Positions 34,581 through 42,805 are shown, numbered from the stretch's first letter. The stretch: 64,000 nt of DNA from Candidatus Nitrosocosmicus agrestis (GCF_008389435.1 NZ_VUYS01000001.1:1-64000), one strand, 5' to 3'. The notes: generated by a model from the letters alone, not told the origin. A program made the numbers and translations.

Positions 34581-35345
34581 TTGTCTTCTAAAGACTCCTC
34601 AATATCATTTAAAATAGATAAACCATCACTTTCTGATTTTGTATTGAAGACAAGTCATTCTCCCGTTTTTCCAATTTTTCATTTAAGAATAGTACCAGTC
34701 GAAGAAGCAGGCGATTCTGAGTTAGAATTAAAAGTCAATAAGAAGATTTTTAATTTACTTAAAGATCTTTTTTTTATTGACAAATTCACACTTTATTTAC
34801 CATTAAATGAAGGCTCCCTTGGGATATGGCAACCGGATATGGCAATTGGATTAGAAATTCTTACTAGATTAGGAATATTAAGGAACATCAATGAATGGAT
34901 AAGCGACTCTCGAATTGCTCTGGTGAATATATTAGACAATCAAAAAGTAGAATCTAAATTAAGTAATGATACTGCATTTAAGAACTCTGAAGAAATTTTG
35001 AATGCTATGAGTATATTACCAGACATATCGTCAAATAAGTTACTATCAATAGTTGTAAAAGACGTTATATCTGCAAAACATCTCGATCCTCAAACAATAA
35101 TTTATAGGTTGGCTATGGCTATATATCATACAAGGAATGCGACAGGTGAATCAATCTCAAAAATGATTGACAACCCTCTGGATTTGTATCTTAGACTATT
35201 AGAAAGTGATTACTATACAAAGAATTCTGAACCGTTTAAACAAATTGATAAACTTCCAGTCGATCTTAGGGGATTAGTCACGAAGGTAATAGCAGTATTT
35301 GCAATAGCCGCGTATTTCTATCATAAGGAAATCAGGGAATTGTAA
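34581..35345 (+). CDS. Unknown protein, first gene of a compact three-gene set
   Basis: 254 residues, TTG start. Soluble, mostly helical: NKKIFNLLKDLFFIDKFTLY, EGSLGIWQPDMAIGLEILTR, LSIVVKDVISAKHLDPQTII, IDKLPVDLRGLVTKVIAVFA. The final hydrophobic stretch (AVFAIAAYFYHKEIREL) could be a helix packing against a partner or a weak membrane anchor. Stop and start overlap by one base with the next gene, so translation is coupled. No family recognised. Confidence 0.75.
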   Translation: MSSKDSSISFKIDKPSLSDFVLKTSHSPVFPIFHLRIVPVEEAGDSELELKVNKKIFNLLKDLFFIDKFTLYLPLNEGSLGIWQPDMAIGLEILTRLGILRNINEWISDSRIALVNILDNQKVESKLSNDTAFKNSEEILNAMSILPDISSNKLLSIVVKDVISAKHLDPQTIIYRLAMAIYHTRNATGESISKMIDNPLDLYLRLLESDYYTKNSEPFKQIDKLPVDLRGLVTKVIAVFAIAAYFYHKEIREL

Positions 35346-35968
35346 TGGATGCACGAAATACTGATAACGATCAATTCATGAACGTATGGCGTTCAAAGCA
35401 TTATGTTGGAACCAACTCAGGTATGATAACAACCACTTCAAATTATAATAATATGGAAAATTCACAAAATAGTAAGAGGGAGTTCATAGCGTTCTCAACT
35501 AACAATACTCAAGTACCAAATTCAATAGGTATTTCTACTACGCAAGAGTGGAGAATTGTTCCTTCTTTGATGGGATTAACAGAGGCTGTTTTTATGCTCA
35601 ATGATATTGCACAAGCACAGTACAGAGAGTTGCACAGCATTCGAGGACTATTAGAATCATTATTGCAAAAAGACAAGGATAATTTAAGCAACAATTCTAA
35701 TGTTCTAGAGGAAATCGAGTCCAAAATTATTGAACTGTTTAAACAAATTGATTGTCTACAAAGTGTACTAGTCGAAAATAGGGATGGCCTATTATTAACT
35801 ACGTTTTTACATACAGATGAAGATCGAGTAAGAATTTCTGATAAGATTATCGATAAATTAATTGAATTGGAGGACAATTTTCCAAATATTAATTTTGAAC
35901 CAAGTATATTGCATGTAAATGATAAGTCATTCGATAAATTTTCGGGAAAAAGAATAACTTTCCGGTGA
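35345..35968 (+). CDS. Unknown coiled protein, second gene of the three-gene set
   Basis: 207 residues. The first ~75 residues are polar and low complexity (Asn/Ser/Thr). Then a helical hairpin: SLMGLTEAVFMLNDIAQAQY, RELHSIRGLLESLLQKDKDN, VLEEIESKIIELFKQIDCLQ. The C-terminal part (SVLVENRDGLLLTTFLHTDE, RVRISDKIIDKLIELEDNFP) has the strand-helix feel of a small sensing domain. Its first codon overlaps the stop of 34581 and its end overlaps the next start by four bases (GTGA). Likely bridging subunit; no family recognised. Confidence 0.72.
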   Translation: MDARNTDNDQFMNVWRSKHYVGTNSGMITTTSNYNNMENSQNSKREFIAFSTNNTQVPNSIGISTTQEWRIVPSLMGLTEAVFMLNDIAQAQYRELHSIRGLLESLLQKDKDNLSNNSNVLEEIESKIIELFKQIDCLQSVLVENRDGLLLTTFLHTDEDRVRISDKIIDKLIELEDNFPNINFEPSILHVNDKSFDKFSGKRITFR

Positions 35969-36336
35969 AAGCATTAATGTCAAGTAGTTGGCATATTAAG
36001 AAAAGTAATCATAATATCGACGCTTGTAACTACATGAATGTTAAAACCCCTCAATATATGGATTGGGAAGTGGTAAGTATTTTTTATTCGTCATTACATT
36101 TGATTAATGCATATTTTGAGAAATTTAATCCTCCTGTCCCATCTAAACATAATTTTCGAAACGAACGCGTAAGAAGAGATCCCAATTTAACAAAAATTAG
36201 AGCACCATATCTAAGTTTGTACACTGTATCTAGATCCGTTAGATATGATAGAGACGTCAGTAATGACAGCGAGGTAAAGGCCGCTATGAGAGATTACAAT
36301 TTAATAAAAAATCATCTCAAGAATTACGGCATTTAG
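35965..36336 (+). CDS. HEPN-like small protein, third gene of the three-gene set
   Basis: 123 residues, GTG start. The helix DWEVVSIFYSSLHLINAYFE, the following KHNFRNERVRRD, and a helix with YLSLYTVSRSVRYDRDV fit the helical architecture of HEPN domains, many of which are RNases or nucleotide-binding partners in toxin-antitoxin and defence systems. A clear catalytic R-x4-6-H is not present in the usual position, so the activity is uncertain. Overlaps the preceding gene by four bases; convergent with 36376. Confidence 0.6.
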   Translation: MKALMSSSWHIKKSNHNIDACNYMNVKTPQYMDWEVVSIFYSSLHLINAYFEKFNPPVPSKHNFRNERVRRDPNLTKIRAPYLSLYTVSRSVRYDRDVSNDSEVKAAMRDYNLIKNHLKNYGI

Positions 36337-36375
36337 GTTTTTGAAGAATATTTATCTGCTAATTTTAGACTAATT

Positions 36376-36909
36376 TCAACTCTTCATTATGGATTCAATT
36401 AGTTCTTCTCCTAATTCCTTTTTATAATCTTCAATTTCCAAAATTTGTATGCTATCGATAAATTCTTTGACAACTTGTTCATCCTCTATTCTTCCATTTT
36501 CTTTGCAATAGGGACAATCTGGAACACATTGGTGCCCGGTACAGTATTTCGCATTTGCTCTATCTCCCGAATAATCTAGTTTCTCCATTTCTATGTAAGA
36601 TGGATGGAAATAGTACATTTCTTTCCTTTGTCTATATCGTTCTTCTGGAGTATAGTTATTCAAACAATGTGATAAATGATATTCAAATTCTTCAGAGGTA
36701 TATTCTTGTCCATCAAGATTACCTAAAGTTGGATTTCCTCCTTGTCTTGTATATTTCTCCATTCTAATCGCATGGTATAATCCAAACCTTTGCGTCTTTT
36801 CATTTTCATCTTTGTTTAAATTATTATCTTCAATCTCGTTAGCCTTTTCTTCTACTTTCTTAATTTTCTTGGATAGATCATCAAGCGTTTTCTTTTTAAT
36901 TATTCTCAA
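36376..36909 (-). CDS. Unknown protein with a Cys/His cluster, coupled to an HTH gene
   Basis: 177 residues. A charged coiled-coil N-terminus (KKTLDDLSKKIKKVEEKANE), then an aromatic/acidic middle (EFEYHLSHCLNNYTPEERYR) and a compact metal-binding-like cluster near residues 122-135 (CTGHQCVPDCPYC), followed by an acidic end. Four cysteines and a histidine could bind one zinc. Overlaps the HTH gene by 14 bases and is on the same strand, so the two are co-expressed. Element-type gene; no family recognised. Confidence 0.72.
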   Translation of the reverse strand: MRIIKKKTLDDLSKKIKKVEEKANEIEDNNLNKDENEKTQRFGLYHAIRMEKYTRQGGNPTLGNLDGQEYTSEEFEYHLSHCLNNYTPEERYRQRKEMYYFHPSYIEMEKLDYSGDRANAKYCTGHQCVPDCPYCKENGRIEDEQVVKEFIDSIQILEIEDYKKELGEELIESIMKS

Positions 36910-37321
36910 CCCTCTCTAACCTTTCCTCTAGTTCCTTTAGATAGATAAGCGAAGGTCCCTCCGCTATGAGTTTAAACAAAGACTCATTACATTCTTTCGC
37001 CAATTTCAGAGCATTTAACTTGTTCATCCATGTTACCTCATTATCAGCATCTTTGTTGTTGTAAATATTCCAGCATTCATTCAATACTGTTTTTATACCC
37101 TCAATGGATGTTTGATACATAAATGGTAAACTTTCCTTGACCATGGAATTTAGATTGTTACTTGATTCTCTAGACAGATATTGTATATCTCTGCTGATAG
37201 TGGCAGGGTCTACTCCTAATTCAGTTGCAATCTGATATCCTTTAAGCCCTTTTGTTAGTAATACAAGTACTCTTTCCCTTCTGTATGATATTGTTTTATT
37301 ATACGAACATGAAAGAGTCAT
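36896..37321 (-). CDS. Helix-turn-helix protein, terminase-small-subunit or regulator type
   Basis: 141 residues. The N-terminal HTH is clear: RRERVLVLLTKGLKGYQIAT, ELGVDPATISRDIQYLSRES, the pattern of sigma-70 region 4 / insertion-element HTH domains. The rest is helical with NEVTWMNKLNALKLAKECNE and ends in a coiled coil (LKELEERLERVENN). Phage terminase small subunits and plasmid regulators both look like this. Start at 37321. Transcribed with 36376. Confidence 0.8.
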   Translation of the reverse strand: MTLSCSYNKTISYRRERVLVLLTKGLKGYQIATELGVDPATISRDIQYLSRESSNNLNSMVKESLPFMYQTSIEGIKTVLNECWNIYNNKDADNEVTWMNKLNALKLAKECNESLFKLIAEGPSLIYLKELEERLERVENN

Positions 37322-37421
37322 TTTAATTGCGGATATTGCATATATCTAATCTCAAAATAATAAAGATATTGCATGGAAATAATAATCATTAGCATAGATG
37401 GCAATTAAGAAGTTATAAAAG

Positions 37422-39344
37422 TCAAGCCTCAAAATCTTTTCCATCTACTTTTTTGTGAAGATCAGATAACTGAATATGACGAACTATTTCCTCCCGATGG
37501 ATATTCTTAATATTAGGATGCTCTACACAAAAAAAGAACGGTTTCTTATAAGGTATTTCATAGTCATCTGCTGCTTGACCTTGACTAGTCTCTGAATTTT
37601 CTTTTCTTTTATGACTATTAAGGTAGATAAGGTAATGAGATTCTCGCTCTTTTTCAGAATTATGTAATGCTGATTTTAACACTTTTAACGGTTCTAACAC
37701 TTTATCAGAGTCCTCATTGGTTTTTTTATCAAAATTATTAGGTATAGAATTAGTATTTTCTAGATTACTTTGTTTGCTCTCTTTGAGATTTAAGGATATC
37801 TGATCCATTTTCGTTCTCTGGTTTTTTGTCTGTATGTCGCTCTTGCTCTCTATATGTTTCCAAAAAGTGTTAATTGTGTTAATTGTGTTAGTTTTGGACT
37901 TGTTCAATATTTCTATCTGTTTTATGGGTAAATAGTTGTCCTCAAGTCTTTTTAATCCTATGTTATCAAATGCCAAGATCCTATGTTTTCCGTCGTGTTC
38001 TCTTTTAGCCCCAAACTTGTCCTCGCATATTCTTGAAATCAATGTTTTAGACACAGTACCAAATTCATTTGTTTGATAACTATGAGGCTTTGAAGGGATG
38101 GCATTCCCTGGAAGGGTACATACAATTTCCCATATGTCTTCGTTTGTGAGCCTGTATCCATTATTTTCTTTAGCCAAATCCTTCACAATTGAATAGATAA
38201 AAGAATCAAGCGAGTTTAATTTTCTATTTCTTTTATCTGCTATGAACTTGGATAATGAATCGAGAATATCTTTTAGTACATTAGTATCTTGAAATAACCT
38301 TATCAGAGGCTTGCAGAGTTGTTTTTCTCTATTCTTAATGGAGAGATTTAGATCAGGAATAGGTTCATCATAATGCATTACCCTGAAAATAAGTAATAGT
38401 TTTCTTAAATCCTCTAGTTCTCTTATTAATTTCTTGTATTTTTTATCTCCCGCATCGTTCACAACTTCAAGGATATCGAATAGAGGGTTTCCTGCCGTGC
38501 ACTGAATTGGAAAAATCCTTTCAACGAAACCCTTCGCTTTATAAAATCCTGGTTGTCTTTCAGAAGTGTATGCTTTAAAACTGTAGGTGTTAAACCTTTT
38601 TTGAGGCTTTGATTTATTAACTCCGCTAGCCGAAGAATCATACATCCTGGTGACTTTTGATCCTCTTGTATATCCTGATTTGTAAATTTTCATTTTTTCT
38701 GGTTGTTCTTCTATGTCATCGATTTCATCTTCAAGAATTATGCCTTGCCCTTCCTCTTCTTGACCTAAGAAATTATAGATGTTAGCCGGACTGATGTTTA
38801 CATCTTTGAGTGGCCTATATGCTAATTGCTCCAGTACTGATAGCGCGTTACTTTTACCAGTATTGTTATCACCTACAAAGAAAAGATAGTGTGTCATCCC
38901 CAATTTATCTTGAAAATAAGTGAAAATTGTATCAGCAGCACAGAGGTCTAGCGTCTTTTTGTCAGTATCAAAATATTTTTTCCAGATATTCTTTGTTTTC
39001 ACAAATAATGAGTCCAGAGTTTCTTTTGATGCTCTTTTGATATAGAAGTTTATTTCATCGATGGAAGAAAAACTATAGTCTTTGCTAAGATATTCAGTCT
39101 TATCTGGAGGTAAGATTAACTGTCTATCTAAATCAATATTGTCTCTCAGAATGGCTTTACCATTACTTATTTGTAAGAACAATGGTAGATTTCCACCGAT
39201 CAAAATGGATTCCGCAAGAGAAATATCCTTGCTGTACTTATAAAAGATGAACTTTCTTTTGCCGACAGATTGATCTTCAGTATTATTATCTGCTTCTTTG
39301 TTCTGGGAACTATTAGTTGGTTTACGAGACAATTTGAACATCAC
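37422..39344 (-). CDS. P-loop ATPase, replication/primase-helicase-like, of an integrated element
   Basis: 640 residues. Walker A FVGDNNTGKSNALSVLEQLA near residue 180, Walker B GIILEDEIDDIEE near 220, an arginine-rich sensor region ERQPGFYKAKGFVERIFPIQ near 280, then a helical domain and a C-terminal wHTH-like stretch (SLDSFIYSIVKDLAKENNGY, RLTNEDIWEIVCTLPGNAIP). This layout matches superfamily 3-like or DUF3987/primase-helicase ATPases of plasmids and viruses that load at replication origins. The last 150 residues are polar and weakly structured. It is the main candidate for the replication protein of the element. Confidence 0.8.
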   Translation of the reverse strand: MMFKLSRKPTNSSQNKEADNNTEDQSVGKRKFIFYKYSKDISLAESILIGGNLPLFLQISNGKAILRDNIDLDRQLILPPDKTEYLSKDYSFSSIDEINFYIKRASKETLDSLFVKTKNIWKKYFDTDKKTLDLCAADTIFTYFQDKLGMTHYLFFVGDNNTGKSNALSVLEQLAYRPLKDVNISPANIYNFLGQEEEGQGIILEDEIDDIEEQPEKMKIYKSGYTRGSKVTRMYDSSASGVNKSKPQKRFNTYSFKAYTSERQPGFYKAKGFVERIFPIQCTAGNPLFDILEVVNDAGDKKYKKLIRELEDLRKLLLIFRVMHYDEPIPDLNLSIKNREKQLCKPLIRLFQDTNVLKDILDSLSKFIADKRNRKLNSLDSFIYSIVKDLAKENNGYRLTNEDIWEIVCTLPGNAIPSKPHSYQTNEFGTVSKTLISRICEDKFGAKREHDGKHRILAFDNIGLKRLEDNYLPIKQIEILNKSKTNTINTINTFWKHIESKSDIQTKNQRTKMDQISLNLKESKQSNLENTNSIPNNFDKKTNEDSDKVLEPLKVLKSALHNSEKERESHYLIYLNSHKRKENSETSQGQAADDYEIPYKKPFFFCVEHPNIKNIHREEIVRHIQLSDLHKKVDGKDFEA

Positions 39345-39430
39345 GAACTAAATTGAAAATGTGAAAAGAAATGATATGTTAGAGAAACAATTCTCCCAAT
39401 ATTGGATCTTTAATCATAATGTGTGTCAAC

Positions 39431-39721
39431 TTACTGCTTTACTTTAATAGTGTATTCTAACAAGTCAATCTTGTATTCTTCAGCAATTATTTTCTTGAGG
39501 ATGGTTTGCTGTTCATCTTCGGAAAACCGGCCTAGAATACTTACGATTGATTGGCCACTTTCAGAATTTCCTACATGTATTGTAATAATAGATAATCCTC
39601 TGTCAATCTGGTCCGTTATGCAATTTAAAGTTCTTTTTTTAGTCCAGATATAACGAGTTGAATCGTCAATTACGTTGACTAGCAGATTCTTCAGTCGTTG
39701 AATATCGCTATTTTTCATCAT
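39431..39721 (-). CDS. Small unknown protein of the element
   Basis: 96 residues, soluble. KNSDIQRLKNLLVNVIDDST then strands TLNCITDQIDRGLSIITIHV, GQSIVSILGRFSEDEQQTIL and a final LLEYTIKVKQ. Acidic, alternating helix and strand. No family recognised. The gene lies 19 bases downstream of the AbrB-like gene on the same strand, so the two are co-transcribed; the P-loop ATPase gene follows on the same strand after an 86-base gap. Confidence 0.65.
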   Translation of the reverse strand: MMKNSDIQRLKNLLVNVIDDSTRYIWTKKRTLNCITDQIDRGLSIITIHVGNSESGQSIVSILGRFSEDEQQTILKKIIAEEYKIDLLEYTIKVKQ

Positions 39722-39739
39722 TTTTCTACACCTCTATTT

Positions 39740-39937
39740 TTATGCTTTTTCTACGATAATCTTGTTCTCTTGCTGATAGACTTTGACAAAATCACCTTTT
39801 CCAATACCCAGGTTGATTGCGAACAATTTTGGTAGTACAAATGAAAAAGAATGCTCACCTACCAGACCTTGGATTTTGCGATATTCTGTCTTGTTTTCGA
39901 TTGGTTCGTTATTTTCTGAAATTTCCATATTTTCCAT
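39740..39937 (-). CDS. AbrB/MazE-like swapped-hairpin DNA-binding protein
   Basis: 65 residues from the ATG at 39937, chosen because the longer frame to 40030 adds a Cys/Trp/Ile-rich leader that lies opposite the divergent gene. YRKIQGLVGEHSFSFVLPKL, AINLGIGKGDFVKVYQQENK, IIVEKA has the beta-alpha-beta pattern with IGKGDFVKV typical of SpoVT/AbrB domains. It is divergent from a wHTH regulator across a palindrome, so a regulatory or antitoxin role is likely. Confidence 0.78.
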   Translation of the reverse strand: MENMEISENNEPIENKTEYRKIQGLVGEHSFSFVLPKLFAINLGIGKGDFVKVYQQENKIIVEKA

Positions 39938-39958
39938 TGAATAAAGGATATATATATT

Positions 39959-39977
39959 ATGCCATATTTTGTGGCAT
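39959..39977. promoter_or_regulatory. Palindromic operator between the AbrB-like and wHTH genes
   Basis: ATGCCA-TATTTTG-TGGCAT is an inverted repeat; another ATGCCACA half-site lies at 39988. A TATATATATT stretch (39948-39958) just left could be the TATA box of the plus-strand gene. A dimeric regulator bound here would control both genes. Confidence 0.65.
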
Positions 39978-40859
39978 ATGATTGAAGATGCCACAAAAGG
40001 CGGGAAAGATCTAATCCAACTAAAAAACAAAAGGCTAATGAATGAAATTATTAAAGCAGTGATGAAGAATGGAAAAATCGGGTTATCTCAGAAAGAATTA
40101 TCGGAAATGGTTAACATGAATAGAGAAACCTTAAGAAGATATATGAATACTCTAATGAATCATGGCTTAATAAAGAGATATAGTGAGAAGGGGAAATACT
40201 ATATTAATCCCCTCTACCTCGGAAGGTCATATATTGGTGGAATAGCGTTCAGTTCACATTTCTTAAATGAGATACTGGGAGAGGACAATATTGCTCCCAA
40301 ATTCAAAAGAAGAATGATTTCAACTGACTACTACTCAAATGATCTAAAAGAAAACAATACCTTTGGAATAATGTTTGACGGTACAGAAGAGAACATATCA
40401 AAAAAAGTCTTGGATAATATTTTTAAAGATGAGGTTAATAAACTTCAAAAATCTATATTTGAATTTGCTAATCAAATTGGTGCATATCATATTTTTGTGT
40501 ACTTAGTAACACTGGAGAAATACCACGTTGACAAAAACATTTCAGAGAAACTAACCCCAGAGGACATAGAATGGCTCCAGAATGCGTTATCGTCGTTTAT
40601 TATCGACTCGTATTATAAATTTCGAGACAAGGTATCAAATTATGAATTAAACGAGGATCAAAAAAATAAGATTAGTCAATATATCAAGGACAATAAATTA
40701 CAAACTACTAAATTGGAAAAGATAATTCATGCCGAGATGTCCTTGGCTTCACTATATCCTATAATATACACAATTCTCCAACAATTTGACATTAAAATAC
40801 AAGATGACAACATGATCATGAAAAACGATCTAATTGACTACGCAGGAAAAATTGAATGA
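39978..40859 (+). CDS. Winged-helix transcriptional regulator with large C-terminal domain
   Basis: 293 residues from the ATG at 39978 (an in-frame TTG at 39969 lies inside the operator). The wHTH is clear at residues ~14-68: LMNEIIKAVMKNGKIGLSQK, ELSEMVNMNRETLRRYMNTL, MNHGLIKRYSEKGKYYINP. The ~220-residue remainder (FGIMFDGTEENISKKVLDNI, FANQIGAYHIFVYLVTLEKY) is helical and unassigned; it may sense a ligand. No Shine-Dalgarno: probably leaderless. The start lies directly on the palindrome, consistent with autoregulation. Confidence 0.82.
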   Translation: MIEDATKGGKDLIQLKNKRLMNEIIKAVMKNGKIGLSQKELSEMVNMNRETLRRYMNTLMNHGLIKRYSEKGKYYINPLYLGRSYIGGIAFSSHFLNEILGEDNIAPKFKRRMISTDYYSNDLKENNTFGIMFDGTEENISKKVLDNIFKDEVNKLQKSIFEFANQIGAYHIFVYLVTLEKYHVDKNISEKLTPEDIEWLQNALSSFIIDSYYKFRDKVSNYELNEDQKNKISQYIKDNKLQTTKLEKIIHAEMSLASLYPIIYTILQQFDIKIQDDNMIMKNDLIDYAGKIE

Positions 40860-40865
40860 AAATAA

Positions 40866-42125
40866 CTATGGTTTCTCCTCTATTCTTTGTATTCTGTCCA
40901 ATACTATTCTGAGTTGATCTGAAAGTAAAGATATCGCTTCATTGTTCATTTGATCTTGCTCCTTTAGCAATTTGATTTCGTTTTCCTTTTCTTGTAATTT
41001 TCCATTTATGATGTAATTACTATTTTGATTTACAACTTCAAGATCCTGTAGTTTCTTAGTTAATTGGCGACTGTCAGAGTAAAACGTAAGAACATCTGTC
41101 GCCTTCAAATAATCCTTTAAGACATCTTTTTCCAAGGGTTTGTAATAACTCTTCGATATCCCTAAATCATGTCCAAGCAAGATTTCAACGTTTGCTGGTT
41201 TCATAAAAGGTTCACAATTGGTTTTGAAATATTTCCTAAAACCGTGTAAGGCCTTGAATTCATGACGCTTGTCACCTCTTTCTAGTACCGGTCTGACATT
41301 CTGTTGAAATAATCCCTTGCAGACTAGGCTCTTTATTCCACTGCTCTTTAGTTTTATGGGATTTTGTGCCAATCCTGTTTTCGATCCATATCTCATATTT
41401 GTTGTCTTCCAAAGGTTTCGCATCAACCAACTTTCTCCAGTTATCTTTTCGCCATATGATTCTCTATATGTCATCCAATCCTTCAATGATTGATAGGCTT
41501 CTACGGTAATGAAAGAATAGTATTGCTCATTTTCACCTGGATATACAATGATCTTTGCAGCAATCACTTCAGAATTTTTTTCTTCATCCATAATTGGAAT
41601 AACGTGTTTCCATCTAAGATAATCCCATGCACCTAACCTTATCCCAGATGATACCATTGTCAATACGATTGGCTTAATTCTTCTATCAGGATATTCCAAT
41701 AACTTTTTTATTTCATCTTTAGTAGGCACTCTATCTTCTGAAGCATGTCTTCCCTTTGGAATACCCCTAGTTACTAATCGCCAGTTAATGACAATGTCAT
41801 TCATATCACAAAACAATTTTATTGGTTTATAATAGTTAGGAATGGTTGATTGAGATATTTCTCCTCTTTTGGCCCGCTCATTTTGGAAGATGAAATAGTT
41901 TAACAAAGCATTTTGAAAAGTCTTTGGGTCTTGATTTATGAATTCATAGAACTGATTAGCCTTTTCTTCGATAGTTGATCCTTGCAGTTTCAAATAATCA
42001 AGAAAAACCTCCATTCGTTTTGGATACTGTCTTTTTGTTTCTGGGGCCTTTAGTGCATAAATAAACCTAAAATATGGAGAATCCATCATGATTGGTCCAT
42101 TAGTGGTATGCTCAAATGATTGCAA
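40866..42125 (-). CDS. Tyrosine recombinase / archaeal integrase
   Basis: 419 residues. The N-terminal SAM-like DNA-binding domain comes first (YALKAPETKRQYPKRMEVFL). The catalytic domain follows: SSGIRLGAWDYLRWKHV (first Arg), EFKALHGFRKYFKTNCEPF (H-x-x-R), EILLGHDLGISKSYYKPLE (His and the nucleophile Tyr), with a coiled-coil tail (LQEKENEIKLLKEQDQ). It begins 58 bases from the 3' end of tRNA-Lys and points away from it, as in elements that integrate in tRNA genes. The gene is intact, so it is of the type that is not split on integration. Confidence 0.93.
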   Translation of the reverse strand: MQSFEHTTNGPIMMDSPYFRFIYALKAPETKRQYPKRMEVFLDYLKLQGSTIEEKANQFYEFINQDPKTFQNALLNYFIFQNERAKRGEISQSTIPNYYKPIKLFCDMNDIVINWRLVTRGIPKGRHASEDRVPTKDEIKKLLEYPDRRIKPIVLTMVSSGIRLGAWDYLRWKHVIPIMDEEKNSEVIAAKIIVYPGENEQYYSFITVEAYQSLKDWMTYRESYGEKITGESWLMRNLWKTTNMRYGSKTGLAQNPIKLKSSGIKSLVCKGLFQQNVRPVLERGDKRHEFKALHGFRKYFKTNCEPFMKPANVEILLGHDLGISKSYYKPLEKDVLKDYLKATDVLTFYSDSRQLTKKLQDLEVVNQNSNYIINGKLQEKENEIKLLKEQDQMNNEAISLLSDQLRIVLDRIQRIEEKP

Positions 42126-42182
42126 ATCTTGTCCCTAACGATATCCATCACTTCGGGCCTAAAAAAGGATTCAGTTATGAAG

Positions 42183-42273
42183 CGGGCCCGTGGGGATTCG
42201 AACCCCAGACAGCCGGATTTCTTTCTTTTTTAAGTTAAAAGTCCGGTACTCTACCTGGCTGAGCTACGGGCCC
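42183..42273 (-). tRNA. trnK: tRNA-Lys (TTT) with a 17-base intron
   Basis: Acceptor GGGCCCG/CGGGCCC, D-arm GCTC-AGCCAGGTA-GAGT, anticodon stem CCGGA/TCCGG with loop CTTTTAA, T-arm TGGGG-TTCGAAT-CCCCA, discriminator G at 42183. An intron of 17 bases (ACTTAAAAAAGAAAGAA) sits after position 37, the canonical archaeal site. Its 3' end faces the integrase and is the probable attachment site. Confidence 0.95.
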
Positions 42274-42475
42274 ATCAATTCCTATACAGGACTAGTACAA
42301 TTTAATTTTATACATTAAGATTATACACATCAAATTTAGGGTGGCCAAAAAATAAGCCATCACAGAAGCACGATCCTATCCGGGATCCTCATAATCAAAT
42401 ATAAGCATTTTAGAAAATAAAATTAAAATAATATTCGTACAAATGTTTTTACAACTTCATACTATCCAAATAAAT

Positions 42476-42532
42476 CAGTAACGAGTATCCAAACTATGAT
42501 ATAATTAATTTCAATTATACAATTCAATTACA
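42476..42532 (+). promoter_or_regulatory. Duplicated promoter of the tandem small secreted genes (first copy)
   Basis: CAGTAACGAGTATCCAAACT then ATGATATAATTAATTTC is base-for-base the same at 43096-43152; GATATAATTAAT is a TATA-like element. No ribosome site is visible, so transcripts may be leaderless or short-leadered. Confidence 0.6.
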
Positions 42533-42805
42533 ATGAGTAGTATAACAAAAACCCACAAAGTTGGACTATTTGCAATGTTCATTGCAGCAGCCCTCATAGG
42601 TTCAGTAGTAGCTTTTGATAACATGGCATATGCAGGTGGAAGTCACCACAAAAAATCAAACGATGCAGAACAAGAAATTGAACAAGGACAAGCAAGCGAA
42701 CAATCTGGACAATGTGTCACCGGTACAGTATCACTCATAAACTGTAACAATGTAGGGTTATTCTTCCAAGATAACGACGGTAACATCGCCGCAGGACAAC
42801 AATAA
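42533..42805 (+). CDS. Small secreted Gln-rich protein, curlin-like unit (copy 3)
   Basis: 90 residues. Signal peptide MSSITKTHKVGLFAMFIAAA with cleavage near MAYAGG. The single mature unit reads AEQEIEQGQASEQSGQCVTG, then SLINCNNVGLFFQDNDGNIA, AGQQ. The paired cysteines, CNN and G-N-I-A-A-G-Q-Q match the first unit of 3981-4415 and 20248-20856. A tandem copy follows at 43153. Short single-unit members of a repeat family may act as nucleators or caps of a fibre; this is inference. Confidence 0.82.
   Translation: MSSITKTHKVGLFAMFIAAALIGSVVAFDNMAYAGGSHHKKSNDAEQEIEQGQASEQSGQCVTGTVSLINCNNVGLFFQDNDGNIAAGQQ

Larger units (their letters stand above)
34270..42273. mobile_element. Probable integrated element between tRNA-like 34193 and tRNA-Lys
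   Basis: Contains a tyrosine integrase right next to the 3' end of tRNA-Lys, a P-loop replication-type ATPase, two HTH proteins, an AbrB-like/wHTH divergent pair and several orphan genes, the content of an archaeal plasmid-like or viral integrated element. The right boundary in the tRNA is convincing. The left boundary is not proven: no exact long tRNA-Lys copy was seen, only the repeat at 34030 with 16 of 18 core matches. The genes at 34581-36336 may lie outside the element proper. Confidence 0.55.

Noticed and set aside
40866-42125. SSV-type split integrase
   Set aside because: The gene is uninterrupted with all catalytic residues and does not overlap the tRNA.
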